64,000 bases of DNA from Caprella mutica (lineage: Eukaryota; Arthropoda; Malacostraca; Amphipoda; Caprellidae): positions 310,001-374,000 of the forward strand of contig CANNZV010000508.1 in assembly GCA_947561585.1 (NCBI GenBank). The letters are read 5' to 3'. Every line of letters starts with the position of its first letter. The first letter of the stretch is position 1. This document shows positions 1-12,000 of the stretch, piece by piece. A model generated the notes under the pieces. It was not told where the DNA came from. It did no database searches and saw nothing but the letters and a program-made list of their open reading frames with translations. The translations under genes and the position numbers were made by a program.

Positions 1-3000
1 GAGGATGGCCATCTGTCTTTTATGTTTCTGGCATAATAGGAATCATTTGGTCCATCCTGTGGTTCACATTAATTCGTGATTCGCCTGCTCAAAATCCTAG
101 AATATCCGACTGGGAGTTAAAGAAGTTACGTCCGATAACTCTGGTCAAGCAAGAAGAAAAAAGAGTTAGTAGTCCAATTATCGCAAAATTAGAAGACACA
201 CTAGATTGAAATTAGTTGATTAAATGGAATTTTCTTTCAGGACATACCTTGGAAGCACATTATGACTAGTTTACCTTTCTGGGGAACAGCAGTCGTGCAC
301 TTTGGATATGATTGGGGCCTTTTTACTCTAATGGCAGAGTTACCCACTTATCTCAGCCACATTCAGAACATGGATATAAGGAATGTAAGGATCATGATTT
401 CTCTTATATATTTCATTATTATATATTTACAATATTTACATTGGATTAAGTTATACGATAACAGTAGTTGAATATTTCAGATTGCCTACAAACAAAATTA
501 AAACTTTCAATATATTAGGATTATGTAACTTTAAAACAACAATAATACAGACCATACATTTTAAATAAGATGTATTGCATATAATTTCGATTTATATTAA
601 CAGGAGAAAAAATTTCTTAGGGCCGTATATGTTAAACTTCTTATTTCATCTGGTGGAATTTCTTTGGTAGTTTTCAGAACAGTATTGCAATGGTTATTTT
701 TCGAGTTGTACAGTATAGCGAAATCCTTCAAATACCGGGAAATATAAAGTATCACGCAAAAGTATTCAATACATATCGAATTTATCGAAATATCGTGCAA
801 ATCTCAAGTTTAAGGTATTGATTTTAGCTCAAATTAACAAGAATTGTACATTTAGACGTAAATAGTAAGTTCTGAAAAGGAAATAATCTTTGCATTTCTT
901 ATTATTTATTGAGAAAAACATCAAAATTGATTGCGCGAAACTATTCAATACATTCATTTAATAGTTGCTTGCATGTCATTTGTTGTGTTTTAAGCATTAA
1001 GCCTGCTTGAAAAGTTGCTATTGAGCTTCTTAAATGTTTCAGATGTAATACGGAAACACTCTTCAACGCAGTAAGTTTTCAGATCGTTGATATTCTGACT
1101 ATTCATTTTGTGAACATTAATTTTAAGAATCCTCCATAAATTTCGATGGGATCAGGTCTGGTGACTGACTGGACCACTTCATAACATCAATGTTGCTGTG
1201 ATCAAACCAATTTTTCATTAGTTTTGATGTATATTTTGGGTTGTTGACTTGTTGTAAGACCCAATCACTCTCAAATTGGAAATAATCGACAGAGTTGAGA
1301 AGTTTTTCACTGAGGATAACCCTGTACATGATAGCATTTAATCATCCACCAATGACCTTCGATTCCACAGTTCTATATGAAGAAAAGCATCCCAAAAACA
1401 TATAACTGCTCCCTCCAAATTTAACAGTTAGGATAGTGTATTTTGAAGCATAGGCTTCACCATTTTCCGCCAAATATTGCTCCTAGTGTTCTTTCTGTAA
1501 AATTCCTTTTCTGTTCATCAGACCACACAAAAGAATCCCAAAATGTGTTTGAATTCTCCAAAAACTTGTGTACAAATTTCAAACGGTCACAAACATGTTT
1601 CTTTTTCAGCAGAGGAGTTTTCCTAGGAGAACTCGAGTTAATACCTCTCCGTTGAATAATTTGACTAATATTATCGTTGTTATCAGTAACTGGATCCTTC
1701 TGTAATTCTTCTCTAATGTCCATGACTGTCACAAATGAATTTTGTTTCACTTTTCTGATGACTAACCTTTCTGCTGCATCGTTGATCTTCCTTGAACGGC
1801 CGCCCTTTGGCGCATTGGTTACAGCATTGGTCTTCATCCATTTCCTGATCACGCTCCCAACCGCGTTCATATTATCTTTCAAAACCTGTGATATCTTCCT
1901 TTATACATTTTCTTCTCCTTATGCGCTTCCGATGATCATTTGAATACACTTTTGCTTTAATCATTTCTAAATAATCGAAAATTACACTGCCTATCGCATT
2001 AAATGTTTTCAATGAAGGTAACCGGCTCCTATGGCTGGATGAAACCACAAATACGCCCATGATCGGCTTTTATCCTGTCATATCAATATTAAAGTAATTT
2101 AAATAGCAGTTCATGCGAAATAAAGTGCTATGATATCTCTAAAAATACATGATAAGAAGGGTATTGAATACTTTTGCGCCAGCGATTTTATATTTTCCTC
2201 AAAAAATAATAAAAAATGCAAAGATTATTAGTATATTTTTTTGAGAAATTGCTATTTACGTTTGAATGTATAATTAATGCCAATCTGACCTACTATCAAT
2301 AAATAGAAATTGGGATTTGCAAGATAATTTGATAAATTTAATACTTATAGAATACTTTTGCGTGTCACTGTATAGATTATAGCAGCTACATCTCCAAAAC
2401 TTATGTAGAAAATCAGTATGATAAGCTTATTAGTATCTATCCAGAGCCTTCGAAATTTGTAGCCACGTAGATTTAGAAGGCTAACTAGATTATATAAGAA
2501 GAGTTCTAACACAAAATAATTATCTGAAAAAGTATATTGATATATTAATAATAAAGGAAGAAAATTGGCGTGCAGAACGAATAATAATCAGAAAAAAGAG
2601 AAGAAGAAAGCAACAATAAAATATATATTGTAGCCCCATAAATAAAAGGAACAAGTGAATGAGTTAAAAGAATTTTGAAACCATTCGATATTGTTTGAGT
2701 AAAAGATCCAATAATGCTGTAGGAAATTAAGTAATGAGAGTTAAATATAGAATTGAAGATAATATAGAGAGTTAAATAGAATTAAGGTTCTATACAGTAT
2801 GGGCCACAAAAATGTTTCCGCTTTTTCAAATACTTGTAAATCGTTAGCCAACGAACGAAAAACCTGCATCTTGGTATTTTTTTCTCCGCCTCTTATTTTA
2901 CTATTAACAGATAAAAACATTTTTGAACTGATGGAAAAAGTTTAAGGACAGGCAAACAAAGAGTGAGGGTGATTATTTTTGTCATTGCTCGAAGCTTATT

Positions 3001-6000
3001 CTTAGAGCTAACTCAGTGTTTTTACTTAATAAAAGGCAGTGAATAAAAGGAAAAATATTATAATGTTAGACAATATGGTAAAGGGTGCTTACACTTCTTC
3101 CTTGGAAACTATTTGGAAATAGAACAGCTTCATTACATTTTTGATCTCATTGAAGTTTTCACTAGGAATATTCGTTCTTCGCTTGTTCATTGCATGGTTA
3201 TTGGTTAAGGTCCACTTCATTCTTTCAATTTTAACACCACGGAAAATAGCTCTTCTTAAAGTGTTTGTTCAGAGTTAGCTCAAATAATTATCTTCGCGCA
3301 ATGATAAGAAGAATCACTCTCACTCTTTGTTTACCTGTTCTTAAACTATGTCCATCAGTTCAAAAATGATTTAACCTGTTAATATAACAATAAGAGGCGG
3401 GGAAAAAAAGACCAAGTTACAGTTTTTTCGTCCATTGGCTAACGATTTACAAGTATTTGAAAAAGCGGAAACATTTTTGTTGCCCATACTTTATAGATTG
3501 TTAGGATTGTGAGAGTAAATATTTAGGAGAAACAGGTAGAATGTTAAGTGATAGAATTAAAGAAAATAAATATAATTTACTCATAGGAGTAAAATAGTCA
3601 TAGACATAATTAATAATATAGTTTTGATAATAAAATGGAGATATTTATTTATATCATATGATATGATATAATTATATATTATATTATATTATATATATCA
3701 TATATGCAATGAAATAATTATATATTATATTATATATATCATATGCAATGAAACAAGTTCCCCGATCATCAAAATGGCTGCCATTTGTTTATCATTGAGG
3801 AGATTAGATTACAATGTTAGGTGTTATATAAAAATACAAAATTCACTATTTTTTAATGAAAAGTAGCTGGAATTGAACAAAAATTGATATGCGTAGCATG
3901 CAGTGTATTTGTTTGATATCAAATAATTTTTAACAGTTGTTAATTTATTTTTTCAGGTGGGAATATTATCCAGTCTTCCATACTTGATGACATTGATAGT
4001 ATCAATTACATTCACTAACCTTATGACTGCACTGACAATAAGGGGCAAGATCAGTTTAGTAAATGTCAGGAGACTTTCTATGGCTCTAGGTAAATATATA
4101 GACATATTGTGCAAATGAATATTAGCAATGTTTTGTAGTGCCTGATTTGTTTTCTCTATTATCAAAAGTAATTTTCTTACAGCAAGTTATGGGCCAATGT
4201 TGGGTTTACTGAGCATGTGTTTTGTCGGATGTAACCCGAGTCTAGCCGTTGCTATTATGTGTTTCTCAATCGGTATAGGCGGCACTAGTTATGCGGGGTG
4301 AGTGATTTCAAGATTTATATTATACATATATAGTTAAACATAGTGTTAGCCTTTGTCGCTCTAGTGATCACATTTAATTACTTAACCCTTTATAGTTCAG
4401 CATTCCTTGTCCTCACACGTTGTAGTTAAGTTACAAAATATTATCACAAGAACAATAAGGTAAAAAAAATTTGGTTGGAAACCGGTTTGCTGAACGATGA
4501 TTTTATTAATAACACATGAATGCACAGATAAGATAATGACAGATTTCCACTGGAAGTTTGGAAAAATATCAATCTGAAATATATTTTGCTGACATTTACA
4601 GTGTGTTGCTAAGAAATTTAAATGAAAAGTATTAAACTTTAGTTTCAATTTTAAATAATTCTTTTAATTTTTAAAAAATTGTTGTATATAATTGTACCAG
4701 TATGGGGGATATTAAAACAGAATTTAATTAATCATATAATTTTAGTTAATATTGTTGCTGCGAGTACATGAATGGACGATAGGGGCTACAACTCTATCAC
4801 TGCGAAAACGGGGAATGTTGCCGCAAAAACTCCTCACAGCACGAAAGATAGAGAATCCGCCCGGTCTCTGCACATGTACTGGCCTACGCACTGATGTGGC
4901 TGTAAATTTAAAGGGCACGTTAGATTCAGTCAAACTAAATAGGTAATCGAGAACTTTAGATTTAAATAAAGAAATTCAGTTAAAAAATTAAATTACAAAG
5001 GACTTAGGAATTGAAGATTAAAATAGTTCGGTAGTGATAATTTTTAGATTAGCAGGTATATATATTTTTATCAAATTAAACAAAGTAGGTATATGAAAAG
5101 GTAAGTATCTATGAAAAGGTAAGTATCTATGAAAAGGTAAGTATCTATGAAAAGGTAAGTATCTATGAAAAGGTAAGTATCTATGAAAAGGTAAGTATCT
5201 ATGAAAAGGTAAGTATCTATGAAAAGGTAAGTATCTATGAAAAGGTAAGTATCTATGAAAAGGTAAGTATCTATGAAAAGGTAAGTATCTATGAAAAGGT
5301 AAGTATCTATGAAAAGGTAAGTATCTATGAAAAGGTAAGTATCTATGAAAAGGTAAGTATCTATGAAAAGGTAAGTATCTATGAAAAGGTAAGTATCTAA
5401 GTAAGGTAAGTATTTATGAAAAGGTAAGTATCTAAGTAAGGTAAGTATTTATGAAAAGGTAAGTATTTATGAAAAGGTAAGTATCTAAGTAAGGTAAGTA
5501 TCTAAGTAAGGTAAGTATCTAAGTAAGGTAAGTATCTAAGTAAGGTAAGTATCTAAGTAAGGTAAGTATCTAAGTAAGGTAAGTATCTAAGTAAGGTAAG
5601 TATCTAAGTAAGGTAAGTATCTAAGTAAGGTAAGTATCCAAGTAAGGTAAGTATCTAAGTAAGGTAAGTATCTAAGTAAGGTAAGTATTTAAGTAAGGTA
5701 AGTATTTAAGTTAAGTTTTAAGTAAATAATTAAATAGTAAGGAAATCCTAATGGAAAAACTAAATTTTGGTCTTGCGGAATAGTTTAATATCAAAGCACA
5801 GTATATAGGTTCGTAATGGTCATGAGGAGTTTACTCTAAGTGAAATTATAATGGTAATAAGTTCTACCAAGGTATGTAAAGTATTGTAATCTGCAGTTAA
5901 AAGGGGACGGGTATATCCAAGAGAGCAAATGAGAAAAAAGGTTAGGTATTACATAAGTCGCACCAGTCAAATTACCAATACACACCTTCAAACTTCTACA

Positions 6001-9000
6001 AATGCTCCAGACATCTGACAGGGGAGTTGGCCTAATTGTTCCGAGGGTCCAGGGTTTTACACATCTTAGTGTCTCATCATCTCAGCGTTGGTAATAGGTA
6101 ACGCTACGAGTTTCTCCATATCCAAGTCTATAGGGTAGACTTGATTCACTCTAGTTTGTAGGGAATTATAGTGCACTCATACTTAGTGACAACTTTGTAG
6201 AAAGGAGAGTCCTCGGAGTGTTCACCCTACACCTGTTGTCCTAGTGGATGATGGAAGCTGACTCCTGATAGACTTGAGACAGGGATTAAAATATACATGG
6301 GGAGAGCAAACTGAAGGCAGTGGTGCGCATTTTAATAATTTAACTTTTTACGAACCATGTAAATTATGCCAAAACTGCTAATTTCGAATTTGCTCTCATT
6401 GAAATTAAATATTTTAGACAGTTGCATGATGGGTTACATCGATATATAAATCAAAGTTACTCAATAAGTTACTTCTTCTATTTTTAGCAGTTAATTCACC
6501 AAATTTGTTTTAGGTACTTGTGCTCCCACATGGACTTGTCACCGCAGTTTGCTGGCACTCTCTTTGGTCTCACAAACGGTTTGGCTTTCATTCCTGGATT
6601 CCTATCTCCTATCATCACTGGATTCATCACCAAAAATAATGTAAGAAAGATTTGAAATATTTTTACTTACAGAATAATAGTTATTGGTATTGAAATGAAA
6701 GGTCCCAATTTTAATCTATTCCCAAATTGGAATATCAATAAATTATATATCACGTTGAACTGGAGCTCATTTTCAAATATTATAATTTGAATTAGTAACT
6801 TAGGTTCTACATACTACATAAAAAGATATTTAACAACATAATCCATCATCATGTTAAACCGTTCTTATAAAAGGTGTTACATATTTGATATAGTGAACAA
6901 ATCTGTTTTTCTAGTTTAAGCACTACCTAGTTGTGTTTTTGAACAAAGGATTATTGGATACTTATATGTATAGACATATGTAGATTCGTTTTTTTCTTGC
7001 TAATATTCCTGAATGGAGTTAATTGATATGCGAATAGGAGAAAATATATATCTAACATTAGTGAATAAAGGCATAAGTGGTAGCTGGAGCCTGTACTCGT
7101 GGAGAATTAGAGCTTTAGAGTTTAATGGTTCTTCTCCCGATATGACTTAAAAAGATTTCTCTGAAGGTTATTGCTCTCTTCTTGAAATGAGCGTTATCTG
7201 TTATATTAAATTCACTATTTATTTATTAGGAGATTTGCACGGAGGCAAACTATCCTCCACTCTTGCACATTTCGTTCTACGCTATTAACCGTTAAGGGCC
7301 GTACACACGTAGGGTTTTTTCAGTCTTTCCACCAGACTTTTTTCTCCGCTTTTCCACCAGACTTTTGATTCAAAAATCAATAGCATCCACACGTGGATTG
7401 ACTTTTGAATCTCGTGGATTTATATGTGCAATTAACTTACTTATATCGGCGACATAAGCTCTCCACATTTTTTAAACTAGGTACCTAACTAACCTAGGTT
7501 ATAGGCAGTTAGTAACTATTAACTACCTTGGATAGTTAAAATTACTAATTTTCTGGGTTAGATATTTACTATTATATAGGTTAGTTACTTTTACCTAGAA
7601 TTATTGATTACTAAAGATCTACCTACCTAGATTTCTAAGATTAGTTAGTTACTAATTACCTAACATGGTTTGGAAATTTTTATGAAGTTTATTACAATAA
7701 TTAGTTATAAACTAACAGAGATTATTTTAATTTGATTTAATGATTAACCTAATCCACTCAACAAATGTAATTTAGCTATTATATAAAGTTTAGGTAAAAG
7801 TATTAATACTTAGGTACCATATATGTATTGCCGATTGCGTTATAATAAAAAAATAAAGGCATTGGCTTATAGGTAATATGTTGAAATGAATAAAATAAAG
7901 ATAGTGATGTGTTATTTTACTAAAATATATTATAGGTACTAAAAAAGTTTTAAGAAACATTACTAATATCAATTTTACTGGCAGTCTTTTATATAAAGAT
8001 GAAATTTCTTTACCTCAAAGGTAAAGAAATGAAAGGAGCAGAGATTGGCTAAAAATGAACACCAATCCTGTTATTTTACAATATAATTTATGAGTTGACA
8101 GTAGCTATACGAGGATTTCCAAAATTGCACCTCTTGATTGGGGGAAAATAATAGAACATGTAGGTTGTTGAAAAGTCTCGGACTTTCGGTGCAAAATTTA
8201 AGTCTCGTGGAAAAAGTGGGAGGAGCTTAGCAAAAAGTCCGGTGGAAAGACTGAAAAAACCCTACGTGTGTACGGCCCTTTACAGTGGAATTTAGTTTAC
8301 TACTATTTATGTGAGAATTACAACATTGTTGATATACCAACCAAGGTTGATGAAAGACACGAATAGTTTTACTGAATAATATTGAATTAATGCCTACCTA
8401 TAAAAGAAAATGATACACCTTAATATAAATGATCAACACTACTATAAATTATACATCCTAATATTAAATTATTATTTATAAGGAACTAGGTAGTTTCATT
8501 TGGTTCTTATTGCTGGCTTGTAATGCCTTGGAAGCGTGTCCGGACAATTCATTGCGTGGACAATTCGTCGTGGACAATTCATCATGGACAATTTGTTGCG
8601 GACAATTCGTCGCGTACAGTTTTCTATATTTTTTCTATAGTCGTATTTATAAATTTTTAACTCAAATTCAACACGATTTTATATCATTTTTTAATTCTTC
8701 AAATTGAATCCAGAGATTTTGAGTTGGATTGATCTGAGGTTTTAAGTTTTATATAAATTACTCGTTTTGTTGATACCATGTCTTGATATTATTTAATTGA
8801 TTTTATTTATTTCAAATGTTTAATAATTTATTTCAAACGTTTAATAATTTATTTCGAAATGTGGAATAATTAATTTCAAATAATGGAAGATTACTTATGC
8901 ATTAGAGAAATCATTTGTATTGTAGATACCAAGTTTTATACAGATGGTATCATTTATTAATTTGAAGAATTGAAAGAAATGGAAAACATGGCGAATAAAT

Positions 9001-12000
9001 GGTGAAATTTAATATGAAACAAATTAAAAATATGAAATATGACGAAGGGGAGAATATGGCGATGAATTGTCCGCAACAAATTGTCCCTGCGACGAATTGT
9101 CCTAGCACACTTTGGAGGTAGTAGGATTTTTGCTAAGGTGTTCTTGACCGGGTGGGTAAGTTCCAGGCTGAAAGGTAGTTAGTTTCCTATAGGTTTGAAG
9201 TAGGCACCAGATTTAAAAGAGTTACAGTCTGCTAATGCATATGTAAATAGTAGTAGGTAGAAGTAAGCTTCTGACTGCGTAGGCAGTTAGATGCTGTGAT
9301 AAAGCGCTCTAAAACTGGAAACAGGACTATAGCCAAGTTCAAGGAGTGGAAGAAAGAGCTGAATAGACTCATATTTTCTTATACACAGAATAACAATTCA
9401 GCACTTTGCAACTCGCGTATGCCACTTACTCTAATTATTATTAATTTCATTTACAGTTAAATTACAAATTACAATTCAAATTACAGTTTTCAATTACAAA
9501 TATATATTCTAAACTAATACAAAACAAACATTTAGGAAAACTATAAAATTAATTTAAAGACCTAATAAATACTTTTACATGATTACTTATCAAAACGGTT
9601 CCAGACCTGTTTTAAACCGTGATCGAAAATTTCGCCGTAAGAGAATTCGCTGTTGGAAATTTCGCCGCAAGAAAATTCTCCGTACGGAATTTTCGCCGTA
9701 AGAAATTTGCACAGCAAGAATTTATATTAACTTGACTTAAGGAATTTCAGGCAAATTAATTGATCACAGCAATAATCGTTAGAGTCCTTTTCCAACCCCC
9801 ATTACCAAGAATGTTAATGTAAATATTTATTGAGAAAAAAAGTGTACAAATTTACTACATAGAGCTCAAGCCCCTTTATAAGAAAAAAAATGTTTTGCTT
9901 TCCAATAGTTTTACAGCAAATAATAACAATTTCATAAGTTGGATAGACAATAAAATTTAACTCTTTGTTTTTAGTCTGTTCTTTATTCTCCTCATCTATA
10001 AACTCTTATATGTATAGTTAGTTGCTGCGTATAGTTGGTAGGTTGGGCATGTAAGTAAATTAGCAGAGAAGTGAAAACTTATTAGTAGTCTGTATTTTAT
10101 AAATTTATTTATATCCTAAAAAATATTTTATGCTCAGTTTAAAGCTCTGCATTTTTTCTTCTATTCCATCCTCGAGTGCAGGCAGCACTGGTGCTTGTGT
10201 CCCTTTTGGTAAGTGACTGCATTCACGGAGTAGCTTTTCTGCATTAATGAGCTTGTCACTGACGGTGGTAGATGATTTTTATCACGAAGCCACTTTCCTT
10301 TCTGACTGCTTCTTCCACTCCCATGTACTAAATTTCTTTTTAACGTCAGCGATATGACCTTTGGATCCGAAGCAGACGTTAAAACCCTACTAAAATTGAA
10401 TTGAAACATACTGGAAATCAGACAAAAGGCAATATCCAATTATAAATAGTCTGCTATCTCTTTTTATGAAAGTATCAAGTCAAGAGTCCTGTTAACCTAT
10501 TATAAGCATCCTTGGTAAAGGGGGTTGGAAAAGGACCCTAGTATTTATTGAAGTGATAACTTTATTTGTCTGCGTTTTCAAGCCGAGAGTTAAAACATTT
10601 TTACGACGAAAATTACTCACGGCGAATTTTCTTGCGGCGAATTTTCTTTCGGCAAAATTTCCTAATACCAAAAAAAAATAGTTTATTCTATAACATTCTG
10701 GAAGGGTAGAAAATATTGGAATCTAGAATTAATTTACATTTAAATGATTACTTGTGTCACCACACTTGTATTTCCACTTCCTGCTCTTAAAATGTCTAAA
10801 CAGCCGGTGCATTATGCTTTTGCGAGACCATTGCCTTCTTGAGATCCGTGCATATCTGAGGCGGAGAGTTGAGTGTGGCTGTGGCGCTATTTCTTCAGTC
10901 TTCGACTCTTCAGTATCAAGCGGGTGACTGTGGGTCACAAATGCGAGAGGGGATGAGTAGCTCTGTGTGCACTTTTTGATCATGAATGTGGAGCAAATTT
11001 GATTGCAATGACGAATTACCACAAAATATTATCATAATATTTGATAGTAATGCGATTTTGAATTATTAATTAGATTGATTTGGTTGTGAATGTAAATCAA
11101 AATAGGCGATAATAAACGATTGAATTTATGCGCAAAATATTTAGTAGATTCAATGGATAATTGCAATAGTGTGAATGAATATTGGAAAAAGAGCAAAATG
11201 AATGATGATACAATTTGAAGCACTGATATTAAAATGCTAGTTTTTGCCAGAATGGTGAAATATATAATATATTTGTGAAATCAAGCAAATTGGCCTGATG
11301 AATGCAAACTCATGATGAAAATAATGACCACTTTGACATTGTATTAAACCCTAGGAATTAGGAATTAATTAGAGTCAATTGGTTTCATAAGCATATAAGT
11401 TCATAACAGAGTTGCATTGTGGCGTTAAGCAAATTTTGTCCAGTTTTTACATTAAAATTCACAACCTTCACTGAGAATAATAAATGTAATATGCCATTAA
11501 ACCAACCGTTTTGAATTTTTTTATTTTCCAGTCTTTCTGATTTTTACGATTGTAATTCACTTGATGTTCATATATACTAATATTTGACACCACTTTCATT
11601 AAGTATAATGATATACAATATACAATTTAAATGCAATGGATTTTAATCCACTTCTTATCATGTTTAATCTATCACCAGTAAAGTCGAAAATAGGTAAGCT
11701 TTAATCTGTAGCTAAGCTTTTCAAAAGACAAAATCCAGTTGTAGTAATTAATTTTCTTATGTGGAAGAGCAAATTTCAATCCATGGCCGAGGCAATCAAT
11801 TTCGTCAGTAGTTATCATGAATGTGGAGCAAATTTGATTGCAATGACGAATTAGTTGAAGAAGAGTTTGTTGGGATCTAGTCTGTTGACCTATGGAGCAA
11901 TCTTAGGTGGAACAGTTTGAGAAGGCTGAGGACAAGAAGGGTGAGGACACCCACTACAAAAAACTGTCCAACCTAGGATTACTCCATAGAGTCAACAGAC

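Noticed and set aside
4742..4946. Overlapping 63-64-codon frames on both strands
   Set aside because: No motif and no splice sites in phase with copy A; probably a GC-rich repeat fragment.
5092..5712. CRISPR-like regular array
   Set aside because: Units are contiguous with no unique spacers, and the context is a eukaryotic intron; it is a minisatellite.
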